A stretch of DNA of 38,449 nt from Bacteroidales bacterium (GCA_024398295.1 JAKSJL010000012.1:1-38449), one strand, 5' to 3'. Shown: positions 8,798 to 16,806, counted from the first letter of the stretch. Notes: generated from the sequence alone by a model not told the origin. Program-made: numbers and translations.

Positions 8798-9751
8798 ATG
8801 GCTTTATCATCAAAGAAAACAGTCTGGACTGTGCTTAAGGAGTACTCCATCATCACGGTGGGTCTGCTCCTTTATGTACTTGGATGGACAGTGTTCCTGG
8901 TTCCAAACAACATGATCGGTGGTGGCGTGACAGGTGCTGCCGCCATCATCCAGTATGCTACCGGTGGCGTCATCAAGGTGGGTTACACCTATTTCGTGGT
9001 GAACATCCTCCTGCTCATTGCGGCGCTCTTTGTGCTGGGCAAGGGATTCGGAGTGAAGACAGTCTACGCCATCGCTGTGGTGTCTTACGGACTTAACCTC
9101 TTCCAGACCATCCTTCCTGGCGACCTCATAGCAAGTCTGTCTCAAGAGAATGGACCTCTCATGTGTACCATCATGGGCGGTATCATGTCGGGTGTGGGAA
9201 TCGGACTGACCATGTCACAGGGCGGAAGTACAGGTGGTACAGATATCGTGGCACTGATAGTGAACAAGTACAGGGATGTGTCTCCTGGCAGAATGATACT
9301 TACCATGGACGTGGTGATCATCCTGTCGTCAATGCTTGTCCCTTCCTACACTCCGGACGGAATCCTTATGCCTATTTCTGGAAAGATCACCAGGCTTGTC
9401 CTGGGTCTTATCCTGATCGTTGTGAACAGTACGGCACTTGACCTGTTCCTCACAGGAGCCAAGCAGTCAGTGCAGCTCTTCATCCTTTCGCAGAAGGATG
9501 AGGAAATCGCACAGATGATATCGAGTGAGTTCAGAAGGGGAGTGACCATACTCCATGGCGAAGGATGGTACACAAAGAATCCTACCAGGGTGATCATGGT
9601 GCTTACCAGAAAGACCGATATGTCTTCTCTTCTCAAGCGTGTCAGACAGATGGATTCGAATGCCTTCATCTCCGTGTCAAATGTCACGGGAGTTTACGGT
9701 CAGGGCTTCGATGTGATCAAACAGGCACATAAAAAGCTAAAAAAAGACTAA
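8798..9751 (+). CDS. yitT: YitT-family membrane protein (second of tandem pair)
   Basis: This 317-residue paralogue of the preceding gene has the same plan: several membrane helices, a GGSTGGTDIVALIVNKYRD motif, then a DUF2179-like tail (RGVTILHGEGWYTKNPTRVI and VYGQGFDVIK). It lies two bases after its partner, so the two are almost certainly cotranscribed. The pair plausibly arose by duplication and may form a heteromer, which is an inference. No substrate can be assigned. The gene ends the run that begins at 3209, and a weak terminator follows. Confidence 0.92.
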   Translation: MALSSKKTVWTVLKEYSIITVGLLLYVLGWTVFLVPNNMIGGGVTGAAAIIQYATGGVIKVGYTYFVVNILLLIAALFVLGKGFGVKTVYAIAVVSYGLNLFQTILPGDLIASLSQENGPLMCTIMGGIMSGVGIGLTMSQGGSTGGTDIVALIVNKYRDVSPGRMILTMDVVIILSSMLVPSYTPDGILMPISGKITRLVLGLILIVVNSTALDLFLTGAKQSVQLFILSQKDEEIAQMISSEFRRGVTILHGEGWYTKNPTRVIMVLTRKTDMSSLLKRVRQMDSNAFISVSNVTGVYGQGFDVIKQAHKKLKKD

Positions 9752-9773
9752 AAAACTTCAAAAGATGAATTGG

Positions 9774-9795
9774 CACCCTGTTTTGTAGGGTTTTT
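9774..9795 (+). terminator. Weak intrinsic terminator after the yitT pair
   Basis: ACCCT (9775-9779) pairs with AGGGT (9787-9791) around a seven-base loop, and the T run continues to 9795. The stem is only five base pairs, so termination may be partial. Confidence 0.5.
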
Positions 9796-9810
9796 CAGAA
9801 AGTGTTTGAC

Positions 9811-9818
9811 CATATTTG
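9811..9818 (+). promoter_or_regulatory. Probable -7 box for the AraC-family gene
   Basis: CATATTTG differs from TAnnTTTG only at its first base. It lies 21 bases before the ATG at 9840. No well-spaced -33 TTTG was found. Confidence 0.5.
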
Positions 9819-9839
9819 CCGTTACATACAGGCAATGAT

Positions 9840-10916
9840 ATGTCATTACACACACTAATCTATCCGAGCCTGGCACTGGTCGTGCTGGGCTTGTTTGTCA
9901 TTCAGAGGGTCATCTCTTTTGTATTGCTCGAGAAAAGACCCAGTATCTTGATCACGCTATACGGCGTGCTGTTGCTCACCCTGTCTGCCCTGGCTAGTTC
10001 TGGGCTGCCGACTCTTCCTGTACTTTTGCTGGATGTGTCTTTTGCCTTGGCACTGGACATAATGTGGATGGACTATAAGCTGGGACCTGGCGTGGTCGGC
10101 GCCTTCGCCCTGCTTGCCGTCGTGGCTCATGTCATCTGGTTGTGCGATGCGGAGAATGGGCGGATGGTTCTCTATGCCATGGCCGTGCTGGGACCATTGG
10201 TCCGGATCGGGCCGTACTTGCTGCGTATCTCGCTGCGCATACTGATAATCAAGGATTTCTTCGGGTCGATATTCGCCCTTCTGAGGAAGGATTTCAAACC
10301 TTCGTCCTGGTGGAGGGTGTGCGGCGCCGCCATGTGCCTGGCCATCTCATTGGCTTCGTGCCGTGATGGAAGCCTCGCCCCGCTCTTCTCATGTCTGGCC
10401 ATGATTTGTATGATGGCCGTGGATATGGTGGATAGCTACAGCCTTCTCCAGTCACGTAAGCGAGAGGTGGAGAAGCTTCCTCCGAATGCGAGGCAGGAGG
10501 AGAAATATCAGGAAATGGTACACCTGTTCAAGACGGAAAAGATATATCTGGAGCCGGATTTCTCTCTTCGCATGCTGGCCGAGAAGCTGGGGACCAACCA
10601 GTCATACGTCTCATGCTTGCTGAACAGCTACCTGAATATGACATTCCCGCAGCTGAGGAATGCCCTGAGGATGGAATATGCCATAAAGATCATCAATGAA
10701 AACCCGTCCCTGAAGGTGGAGAAGGTGTCTCTACAGTGCGGTTACGGGACCCTCGTGACCTTCGAGAGGGAGTTCAAGAAGAAGACAGGTCAGTCGCCCA
10801 GTGAATACATCAAGGGAGTGCGTACTATGCGTGCACTTGGACACTCTCCATCCCCTTCCAAGTCTCAGGGACAGGTGCAGTCAAGTGGACTTCCGTTTTC
10901 TTTACTGGATGAATGA
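9840..10916 (+). CDS. Membrane-anchored AraC-family transcriptional regulator
   Basis: The ATG at 9840 gives 358 residues; a TTG 24 bases upstream lies inside the promoter box and is not used. Residues about 5-197 contain six or seven hydrophobic helices, for example LIYPSLALVVLGLFVIQRVI and VVGAFALLAVVAHVIWL. Residues about 230-330 are an AraC DNA-binding domain with two helix-turn-helix units (FSLRMLAEKLGTNQSYVSCL, and VEKVSLQCGYGTLVTFEREF, ending KKTGQSPSEYI). It is therefore predicted to sense a signal in or through the inner membrane and bind DNA from there. The target genes and the ligand are unknown. The last 92 bases overlap the converging pseudouridine synthase gene. Confidence 0.88.
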   Translation: MSLHTLIYPSLALVVLGLFVIQRVISFVLLEKRPSILITLYGVLLLTLSALASSGLPTLPVLLLDVSFALALDIMWMDYKLGPGVVGAFALLAVVAHVIWLCDAENGRMVLYAMAVLGPLVRIGPYLLRISLRILIIKDFFGSIFALLRKDFKPSSWWRVCGAAMCLAISLASCRDGSLAPLFSCLAMICMMAVDMVDSYSLLQSRKREVEKLPPNARQEEKYQEMVHLFKTEKIYLEPDFSLRMLAEKLGTNQSYVSCLLNSYLNMTFPQLRNALRMEYAIKIINENPSLKVEKVSLQCGYGTLVTFEREFKKKTGQSPSEYIKGVRTMRALGHSPSPSKSQGQVQSSGLPFSLLDE

Positions 10917-11568
10917 AAGTGACCTCATGAGAGTGGAGGCAGATACCGCCGTCCTTGTTTGACCTCTGTGCGCCGTACTTGAGATCGCCCTTGATGACGC
11001 ATCCCATGTGCGAAAGCTGGCATCTTATCTGGTGGTGGCGACCTGTGAGGAGCTCCACCTCGATGAGGTGGTAGCGATCTGTGCAGCCAAGGTACCTGTA
11101 GTTCAGCTTGGCGAGCTTCGCCTCCTTGAACTTCAGCGGCTTCTCGGCGCTTCCTGGTGCTACGATATAGGATTTGTTCTGCTTCTCGTTCCTGTTCATC
11201 CAGTCCTCGAGATGGCCTTCCGCTGCAGGCGGCATAGCGCAGCACAGTGCCCAGTAGCGCTTGTGCACGTCACCATTGCGAAACATCTCAGTGAGCCTTT
11301 CGAGTGCCTTGGACGTCTTCGCGAGTATGGTGATGCCGCTGACTGGCCTGTCGAGGCGGTGAGGGATGCCCATGAAGACCTTGCCGGGCTTCGCGTCGCG
11401 CTCGGCGATAAACGCCTTCAGCGTGTCGGCGATGCACTCATCGCCTGTCTTGTCGCCCTGGGTGATCTCACCCACCCTCTTGTTTATTATGAGCAGGTGG
11501 TTGTCTTCATAGAGGATTCTTCTCTGTATGTCGATGTATTCCTCGCGGGTCAGTTTCCTATATTCCAT
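10825..11568 (-). CDS. RluA-family pseudouridine synthase
   Basis: This 247-residue enzyme isomerises uridine to pseudouridine in rRNA or tRNA. The catalytic signature HRLDRPVSG is at residues 70-78, with Asp73 as nucleophile. The GRHHQIRCQLSHMG block near residue 180 is also family-typical. No S4 domain is seen, and the exact target base cannot be told from sequence. A -7 box at 11589-11596 supports the ATG at 11568. The 3' end overlaps the AraC-family gene by 92 bases in antisense. Confidence 0.93.
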   Translation of the reverse strand: MEYRKLTREEYIDIQRRILYEDNHLLIINKRVGEITQGDKTGDECIADTLKAFIAERDAKPGKVFMGIPHRLDRPVSGITILAKTSKALERLTEMFRNGDVHKRYWALCCAMPPAAEGHLEDWMNRNEKQNKSYIVAPGSAEKPLKFKEAKLAKLNYRYLGCTDRYHLIEVELLTGRHHQIRCQLSHMGCVIKGDLKYGAQRSNKDGGICLHSHEVTFIHPVKKTEVHLTAPVPETWKGMESVQVHA

Positions 11569-11588
11569 ATGCCAGTCAAATGATGTCG

Positions 11589-11596
11589 CAAATGTA
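11589..11596 (-). promoter_or_regulatory. -7 promoter box for the pseudouridine synthase
   Basis: The minus strand reads TACATTTG, an exact TAnnTTTG match, 20 bases before the ATG at 11568. Confidence 0.65.
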
Positions 11597-11699
11597 CTTA
11601 TTTTCAGCGATTATGTCCTTTTTAACCGCCATTTTTTGAAAGATTGTGACATTTTGGCAGAAGAATGGTCGTGGCAAAGGATTTGTTTGTGGTATAAGC

Positions 11700-11715
11700 G
11701 TCACGCTTGAGTGAC
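11700..11715. promoter_or_regulatory. Inverted repeat GTCAC-N6-GTGAC upstream of dnaK
   Basis: GTCAC (11700-11704) and GTGAC (11711-11715) are perfect arms around GCTTGA, 33 bases before the dnaK ATG. The same arms with a four-base spacer occur upstream of htpG (33848-33861). No CIRCE element is present and no TAnnTTTG box lies between 11640 and 11748, so dnaK may use a different promoter class. Whether this is an operator, a 5'-UTR hairpin or chance is open. Confidence 0.4.
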
Positions 11716-11748
11716 ACAGACTAGATAATTGATTAAAAAGTAAATATT

Positions 11749-13632
11749 ATGGGAAAGATTATTGGAATTGACCTCGGAACCACTAACTCATGTGTATCCG
11801 TAATGGAAGGAAACCAGCCTACTGTCATCATCAACAATGAGGGCGAGCGCACCACTCCTTCTGTAGTAGCATTCACCGATGGCGGCGAGCGCAAGGTGGG
11901 TAACCCTGCTAAGCGTCAGGCCATCACAAACCCTCACAACACCATCTACTCTATCAAGAGATTCATGGGTGAGACCTATGATCAGGTAGCGAATGAGGTA
12001 TCTCGCGTTCCTTACAGTGTAGTCAAGGGCGAGAATAACACCCCACGTGTAGATATCAATGGCCGTCTCTATACTCCACAGGAGATCTCAGCCATCATCC
12101 TTCAGAAGATGAAGAAGACCGCTGAGGATTACCTCCGCCAGGAAGTTACCGAGGCTGTCATCACAGTCCCTGCATACTTCTCAGACAGCCAGCGTCAGGC
12201 TACCAAGGAGGCTGGCCGTATCGCTGGACTCGATGTGAAGCGTATCATAAACGAGCCTACCGCAGCAGCGCTTGCGTATGGTCTCGACAAGAAGGACAAG
12301 AACTGCAAGGTAGCAGTCTTCGACCTCGGTGGTGGTACCTTCGATATCTCTATCCTCGAGCTTGGTGACGGCGTATTCGAGGTGCTCTCTACAAACGGTG
12401 ACACCCACCTCGGTGGTGACGACTTCGACCAGGCTATCATCGACTGGCTTGCAGACGAGTTCGCAGCTGAGAACCACGGCATCAACCTCAAGCAGGACCC
12501 TATGGCTCTCCAGAGACTCAAGGAGGCTGCAGAGAAGGCTAAGATCGAGCTTTCAAACCAGTCTTCAGCAGAGATCAACCTTCCATACATCATCGCTGTG
12601 GACGGTATTCCTAAGCACCTTGTGAAGTCACTCTCACGCTCTAAGTTCGAGATGCTCTGCGACCGACTCTTCGAGCGCACCATGGAGCCATGCCGCAAGG
12701 CACTCGCAGATGCTCACATCAGCGCATCTCAGGTAGACGAGGTTCTCCTCGTAGGTGGTTCTACCCGTATCCCTAAGGTACAGGAGATCGTGAAGAACTT
12801 CTTCGGCAAGGAGCCAAACAAGAGCGTGAACCCAGACGAGGTAGTCGCTATCGGCGCATCTATCCAGGGCGGTGTGCTCGCAGGTGATGTGAAGGATGTC
12901 CTCCTTCTCGATGTCACCCCACTCTCACTCGGTATCGAGACCCTCGGTGGCGTGATGACCAAGCTCATCGAGTCAAACACAACCATTCCTGCAAAGAAGA
13001 GCCAGGTATTCTCTACAGCAGCAGATAACCAGCCTTCAGTACAGGTACGTGTCCTCCAGGGTGAGCGTCCTATGGCTAGAGACAACAAGCTCATCGGTGA
13101 GTTCAATCTCGACGGTATCGCACCTGCGCCACGTGGCATACCTCAGATCGAGGTTACCTTCGACATCGATGCCAATGGTATCCTTAACGTAAGCGCCATC
13201 GACAAGGCTACTGGCAAGGCTCAGAACATCCGTATCGAGGCGTCAAGCGGTCTTAGCGACGCTGAGATCCAGAGAATGCGTGATGAGGCCAAGGCAAACG
13301 AGGCTGCCGACAAGGAGGCTAAGGAGCGTATCGATAAGATCAACAATGCTGACGGTATGGTATTCCAGACTGAGAAGAACCTCAAGGAGTACGGTGACAA
13401 GATCCCTGCAGACAAGAAGTCAGCTGTCGAGAGCGCTTGCGCAGAGCTCAAGAAGGCTGTTGAGGCCAAGGATCTCGACTCTATCGAGAAGTACAACAAG
13501 GAGCTTGAGGAAGCATGGCATGCAGCTTCTGAGGATATGGCCAAGGCCGCACAGGCTGGTCAGGCAGGCCCTCAGGGCCCTCAGTATGGCCCACAGGGTC
13601 CTCAGGATCCTGGCACCCCAGACGAGCAGTAA
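11749..13632 (+). CDS. dnaK: Molecular chaperone DnaK (Hsp70)
   Basis: This 627-residue ATP-dependent chaperone is close to the usual length. The ATPase domain starts with [20 protein letters not shown]. It continues with [19 protein letters not shown] and [17 protein letters not shown]. The substrate-binding domain begins near residue 390 ([20 protein letters not shown]). The C-terminal tail is unusual: it consists of Gly-Pro-Gln repeats ([13 protein letters not shown]) and lacks the acidic EEVD/EEVK-type end. No dnaJ or grpE is adjacent. Codon bias is strong, consistent with high expression. A ten-base-pair terminator follows. Confidence 0.98.
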   Translation: MGKIIGIDLGTTNSCVSVMEGNQPTVIINNEGERTTPSVVAFTDGGERKVGNPAKRQAITNPHNTIYSIKRFMGETYDQVANEVSRVPYSVVKGENNTPRVDINGRLYTPQEISAIILQKMKKTAEDYLRQEVTEAVITVPAYFSDSQRQATKEAGRIAGLDVKRIINEPTAAALAYGLDKKDKNCKVAVFDLGGGTFDISILELGDGVFEVLSTNGDTHLGGDDFDQAIIDWLADEFAAENHGINLKQDPMALQRLKEAAEKAKIELSNQSSAEINLPYIIAVDGIPKHLVKSLSRSKFEMLCDRLFERTMEPCRKALADAHISASQVDEVLLVGGSTRIPKVQEIVKNFFGKEPNKSVNPDEVVAIGASIQGGVLAGDVKDVLLLDVTPLSLGIETLGGVMTKLIESNTTIPAKKSQVFSTAADNQPSVQVRVLQGERPMARDNKLIGEFNLDGIAPAPRGIPQIEVTFDIDANGILNVSAIDKATGKAQNIRIEASSGLSDAEIQRMRDEAKANEAADKEAKERIDKINNADGMVFQTEKNLKEYGDKIPADKKSAVESACAELKKAVEAKDLDSIEKYNKELEEAWHAASEDMAKAAQAGQAGPQGPQYGPQGPQDPGTPDEQ

Positions 13633-13652
13633 AATACACTTCAGATCATATG

Positions 13653-13687
13653 AGAGGACGGCTTTTCGAGGCTGTCCTCTTTTTTTT
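13653..13687 (+). terminator. dnaK intrinsic terminator
   Basis: AGAGGAC (13653-13659) pairs with GTCCTCT (13674-13680). The stem is extended inward by a G-T pair and two G-C pairs, and T13680-13687 follows. It lies 20 bases after the dnaK stop. Confidence 0.9.
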
Positions 13688-13842
13688 GCACTGTGTTGGA
13701 CTTGCTCCACAAGAGATTGCCCATGTGGAAGACTAGCCGCCCTCGGCTCTAGAGGGAGGGGCCCAGCGGATGCTGGGAGGGCCTGGTCTGGAACATGGGC
13801 ATCTCTTGCGGAGCTGTACGAATAGGCCACAGTGCAAAAAAA
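13681..13842. repeat. 162-bp imperfect palindrome between dnaK and fba
   Basis: The outer 15 bases are a perfect inverted repeat: T7 plus GCACTGTG (13681-13695) against CACAGTGC plus A7 (13828-13842). Inside, GCTCC (13704-13708) pairs with GGAGC (13810-13814). CAAGAGAT (13710-13717) pairs with ATCTCTTG (13801-13808), and GCCCATGT (13719-13726) with ACATGGGC (13793-13800). GACTAG/CTGGTC (13731-13736, 13783-13788) and GCCCTC/GAGGGC (13739-13744, 13777-13782) continue the stem. The apex can alternatively fold as CCCAGC-GGAT-GCTGGG (13762-13777). It could be a mobile or dispersed palindromic repeat or a structured RNA. I could not match it to 6S or SRP RNA. Confidence 0.75.
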
Positions 13843-13869
13843 TAGCTGGCCTCGAGGGAGGTCAGCTAT
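13836..13869 (-). terminator. fba intrinsic terminator
   Basis: On the minus strand ATAGCTGACCTC pairs with GAGGCCAGCTAT with one mismatch around a four-base loop, followed by seven T (13842 down to 13836). It begins 23 bases after the fba stop, and its T tract is one end of the palindromic element. Confidence 0.88.
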
Positions 13870-13891
13870 CTTAATATAATTACGTAAGGAA

Positions 13892-14887
13892 TTATGCCTT
13901 GTCTGCAGAACCGAGAACGTCGATCTTGTGCATGTAGAGCTTCTTCATCTCGTCACGAGCTGGTCCGAGGTACTTGCGTGGGTCGAACTCACCTGGCTTG
14001 TCGTTGAATACGCGGCGTACTGCTGCGGTCATTGCGAGACGTGAGTCAGAGTCGATGTTGATCTTGCAGACAGCGCTCTTTGAAGCCTCTGTAAGCTGCT
14101 CCTCTGGAATACCTACTGCATCAGGAAGCTTTCCACCGAGAGAGTTGATCTCGTCAACGTACTCCTGAGGAACTGATGAAGAACCGTGGAGAACGATAGG
14201 GAATCCTGGAAGCTGCTCCTCGATAGCGTGGAGAACGTCGAATGCGAGTGGTGGAGGTACGAGCTTGCCGGTCTTAGGGTCACGTGTGCACTGTGCAGGG
14301 GTGAACTTGTAAGCACCGTGTGAAGTACCGATAGAGATAGCGAGTGAATCGCAGCCTGTGCGGGTAGCGAAATCAACAACCTCCTCTGGCTTGGTGTAAT
14401 GAGATACCTCAGAAGCAACCTCATCCTCAACACCAGCGAGAACGCCGAGCTCAGCCTCAACAGTTACATCGAACTGGTGAGCGTACTCAACAACCTGCTT
14501 TGTGAGAGCGATGTTCTCCTCGTAAGGAAGAGAAGAAGCGTCAATCATTACTGAAGAGAAACCCATATCAACGCAGCTCTTGCAGAGGTCGAATGAGTTA
14601 CCGTGGTCGAGGTGAAGACAGATCTGTGGCTTCTCCCAACCGAGCTCCTTAGCGTACTCAACAGCACCCTCAGCCATGTAGCGGAGAAGGGTCTGGTTTG
14701 CGTACTTACGAGCACCGCTTGAAACCTGGAGGATAACTGGAGAATTCTTCTCAGCTGCAGCCATGATGATAGCCTGGAGCTGCTCCATGTTGTTGAAGTT
14801 GAATGCAGGGATAGCATAGCCACCTGCGACAGCCTTTGCGAACATCTCACGGGTGTTTACGAGGCCGATTTCCTTGTATGATACCAT
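13892..14887 (-). CDS. fba: Class II fructose-1,6-bisphosphate aldolase
   Basis: This 331-residue zinc enzyme cleaves fructose 1,6-bisphosphate to dihydroxyacetone phosphate and glyceraldehyde 3-phosphate in glycolysis, and catalyses the reverse reaction in gluconeogenesis. Class II signatures are LHLDHGNSFDLCKSCVDMGF (zinc-binding His near residues 92-95) and VEAELGVLAGVEDEV. FPIVLHGSSSVPQEYVDEIN carries the downstream His, and KINIDSDSRLAMTAAVR is also typical. The ATG at 14887 gives the expected MVSYKEIGLVNTREM start; the open frame extends 32 codons upstream through the promoter and was trimmed. The gene is monocistronic with its own promoter and terminator. Confidence 0.96.
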   Translation of the reverse strand: MVSYKEIGLVNTREMFAKAVAGGYAIPAFNFNNMEQLQAIIMAAAEKNSPVILQVSSGARKYANQTLLRYMAEGAVEYAKELGWEKPQICLHLDHGNSFDLCKSCVDMGFSSVMIDASSLPYEENIALTKQVVEYAHQFDVTVEAELGVLAGVEDEVASEVSHYTKPEEVVDFATRTGCDSLAISIGTSHGAYKFTPAQCTRDPKTGKLVPPPLAFDVLHAIEEQLPGFPIVLHGSSSVPQEYVDEINSLGGKLPDAVGIPEEQLTEASKSAVCKINIDSDSRLAMTAAVRRVFNDKPGEFDPRKYLGPARDEMKKLYMHKIDVLGSADKA

Positions 14888-14928
14888 AATGTGTATAAAA
14901 GTTAAACAGTTATTTTCTTTTAATCGTA

Positions 14929-14936
14929 CAAATTTA
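14929..14936 (-). promoter_or_regulatory. -7 promoter box for fba
   Basis: The minus strand reads TAAATTTG, an exact match, about 41 bases before the ATG at 14887. It sits two bases from the divergent gmk box, so the two promoters may compete. Confidence 0.7.
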
Positions 14937-14938
14937 AC

Positions 14939-14946
14939 TAATTTTG
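14939..14946 (+). promoter_or_regulatory. -7 promoter box for the gmk operon
   Basis: TAATTTTG matches TAnnTTTG and lies 17 bases before the gmk ATG at 14964. It is back-to-back with the fba box. Confidence 0.65.
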
Positions 14947-14963
14947 TGGAAATAAACATAGAT

Positions 14964-15536
14964 ATGACAGGCAAAGTTATCATATTTTCCGCACCATCTG
15001 GCTCTGGAAAGAGTACGGTGGTAAATCATCTTCTTGGACTCCATCCTGAGTTTGAATTCTCCGTTTCTGCGACATCACGTAGTCCACGTGGCCAGGAGAA
15101 GCATGGCGTGGAGTATTACTTCCTTTCGGCGGAGGAATTCCGCGAGCTCATTGCCAAGGACGCATTTGTGGAGTATGAGGAAGTCTATACCGACAGATTC
15201 TACGGCACACTGAAGTCAGAGGTGGAGCGCATCTGGGCTGCCGGTCACGTGATCGTGTTCGATGTGGACGTGAAGGGTGGAGTGAACCTGAAGAAGTATT
15301 TCGGTGACCAGGCGCTTTCTGTCCTCATCAAGGCGCCATCGATGGAGGTGCTGGAGAAGCGTCTCCGCGGACGCGGCACTGACTCTGAGGAGGCTATACT
15401 CGAGAGGCTCGGGAAAGCCAGCTCGGAGCTGGAGTTTGCAGAGGGCAAGTTCGACGTGGACATCATCAATGACCGCCTCGAGGATACCTTCGCGAACTCT
15501 GAGAAGATAGTGGATGATTTCCTTGCCGCTGAATAG
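14964..15536 (+). CDS. gmk: Guanylate kinase
   Basis: This 190-residue enzyme phosphorylates GMP to GDP with ATP. The P-loop is APSGSGKST (residues 10-18). The GMP-binding region contains SVSATSRSPRGQEKHGVEYY, and FDVDVKGGVNLKKYF is family-typical. The ATG at 14964 follows the -7 box; a longer frame upstream overlaps the divergent promoter and was rejected. It heads a tightly spaced run, with nadD six bases downstream. Confidence 0.96.
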   Translation: MTGKVIIFSAPSGSGKSTVVNHLLGLHPEFEFSVSATSRSPRGQEKHGVEYYFLSAEEFRELIAKDAFVEYEEVYTDRFYGTLKSEVERIWAAGHVIVFDVDVKGGVNLKKYFGDQALSVLIKAPSMEVLEKRLRGRGTDSEEAILERLGKASSELEFAEGKFDVDIINDRLEDTFANSEKIVDDFLAAE

Positions 15537-15542
15537 CAGAAG

Positions 15543-16184
15543 ATGAAGATTGCGGTCTATTCGGGCTCGTTCGATCCCTTGCACATTGGGCATCAGGCCA
15601 TCATGGAGTACCTCACTCAGGAGAAGGATTTCGACTGGGTGTACCTCATCGTGTCGCCTCAGAACCCATTGAAGGACCCGTCCAAGGCACGCTCGGGTAG
15701 GGCGCGTTATGAGGCGGCGGTGGAGGCGGTGAAGCGCCATCCCGACCTTCACGTGTGGGTGGATGACATCGAGCTGGAGATGGAGCCGCCGCATTATACC
15801 ATCAGGACCCTTGACGCTCTGAAAAGGCGTGAGCCGGAGAATGACTTCACCCTGGTCATGGGCGCAGATAACCTGGATGGTATCCGCAAGTGGAGGGACT
15901 TCCCTCGCATCCTGAGTGAGTATGGCGTGGCTGTGTATCCCCGCAAGGGCTTCGACCTGGAGGCGATAGCCGCGAAGCTGGTGGAGGAGAGTACCCATTT
16001 CCCTACACCATACACCCTGGATGTGTCTGAGTCGCATTTCATGAAAGGAGGAGTCTCCATCGAGGAGGCATTTGATAGAATATCGAGTATACGCGTCATC
16101 GATGCTCCCATCGTGGACATCTCATCGACTGAGATCAGGAACGGATGGGCAGAGGGACGCGACATGTCAGAATTTTTAATGTAA
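15543..16184 (+). CDS. nadD: Nicotinate-nucleotide adenylyltransferase
   Basis: This 213-residue enzyme converts nicotinate mononucleotide and ATP to deamido-NAD, a step of NAD synthesis. The nucleotidyltransferase motif SGSFDPLHIGH is at residues 6-16. The second signature ISSTEIRNGWAEG lies near the C-terminus. FTLVMGADNLDGIRKWRDF in the middle is typical of NadD. It is six bases after gmk and seven before the FKBP gene. The gmk-nadD pairing recurs in Bacteroidales as far as I recall. Confidence 0.96.
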   Translation: MKIAVYSGSFDPLHIGHQAIMEYLTQEKDFDWVYLIVSPQNPLKDPSKARSGRARYEAAVEAVKRHPDLHVWVDDIELEMEPPHYTIRTLDALKRREPENDFTLVMGADNLDGIRKWRDFPRILSEYGVAVYPRKGFDLEAIAAKLVEESTHFPTPYTLDVSESHFMKGGVSIEEAFDRISSIRVIDAPIVDISSTEIRNGWAEGRDMSEFLM

Positions 16185-16191
16185 ACAGCAT

Positions 16192-16797
16192 ATGAACAAG
16201 CTTAGCTACGCTCTGGGAATGATGATTGCCCAGAATCTCGTCCAGATGGGCGCTACAGAAATTGACTTCGATGATTTCGCAGCAGGAGTGAAGGACTCCA
16301 TGCAGATGAATAAGCCACAGATCACCTTTGAGGAGGCAAGCACTCTCCTCAATGATTTCTTTGCCAAGGCTGAGGCTGAGGCCAAGGAGAAGGATGCGGC
16401 AATGGCCGCTGCCTTCAAGGAGGAAGGTGAGGCATGGCTCGCTGAGAACGCTAAGGCAGAGGGCGTGAAAGTTCTTGCCAGCGGTCTTCAGTACAAGGTC
16501 ATCAAGGAGGGCACTGGCCGTAAGCCAGGTGCTGCCGACAGAGTTCGCTGCCACTACGAGGGCAAGCTCACAAACGGCATGAAGTTCGACAGCTCATACG
16601 ACAGGAATGAGCCAGCAGTATTTGGCGTGAACCAGGTGATCGCCGGCTGGACCGAGGCTCTTCAGCTCATGCCTGCAGGCTCTGAGTGGGAGCTCTATAT
16701 CCCTTATCAGCTCGCATACGGTGAGGCTGGTGCACAGGGCGCCATCCCTCCTTGCGCAGCTCTTATCTTCAAGGTAGAACTTCTCGAGGTACTCTAA
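16192..16797 (+). CDS. FKBP-type peptidyl-prolyl isomerase (FklB-like)
   Basis: The 201-residue protein has an N-terminal helical dimerisation region (MNKLSYALGMMIAQNLVQMG) and an FKBP domain from about residue 90 to the end. That domain includes VRCHYEGKLTNGMKFDSSYD, AVFGVNQVIAGWTEALQLMP and PYQLAYGEAGAQGAIPPCAA. There is no signal peptide, so it resembles cytoplasmic FklB more than periplasmic FkpA. It speeds proline isomerisation during folding. It sits seven bases after nadD and nine before the SGNH hydrolase gene. Confidence 0.93.
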   Translation: MNKLSYALGMMIAQNLVQMGATEIDFDDFAAGVKDSMQMNKPQITFEEASTLLNDFFAKAEAEAKEKDAAMAAAFKEEGEAWLAENAKAEGVKVLASGLQYKVIKEGTGRKPGAADRVRCHYEGKLTNGMKFDSSYDRNEPAVFGVNQVIAGWTEALQLMPAGSEWELYIPYQLAYGEAGAQGAIPPCAALIFKVELLEVL

Positions 16798-16806
16798 TTG
16801 ATAGTT

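Noticed and set aside
11650..11695. Sigma-54 promoter upstream of dnaK
   Set aside because: The -24 GG is present but the -12 dinucleotide is GT rather than GC in both candidates.
11640..11748. CIRCE/HrcA operator upstream of dnaK
   Set aside because: The nine-base arms of CIRCE (TTAGCACTC/GAGTGCTAA) are absent.
13280..13830. Open frames on both strands across the dnaK end and the palindrome
   Set aside because: They are out-of-frame readings of biased dnaK codons, rich in Arg and Ser, and they continue through a terminator into structured DNA.
13688..13835. 6S or SRP RNA identity for the palindrome
   Set aside because: The SRP RNA core tetraloop sequence is absent. There is no clear promoter box on either side, and the 6S central bubble is not convincing. 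It is kept as an unassigned structured repeat.
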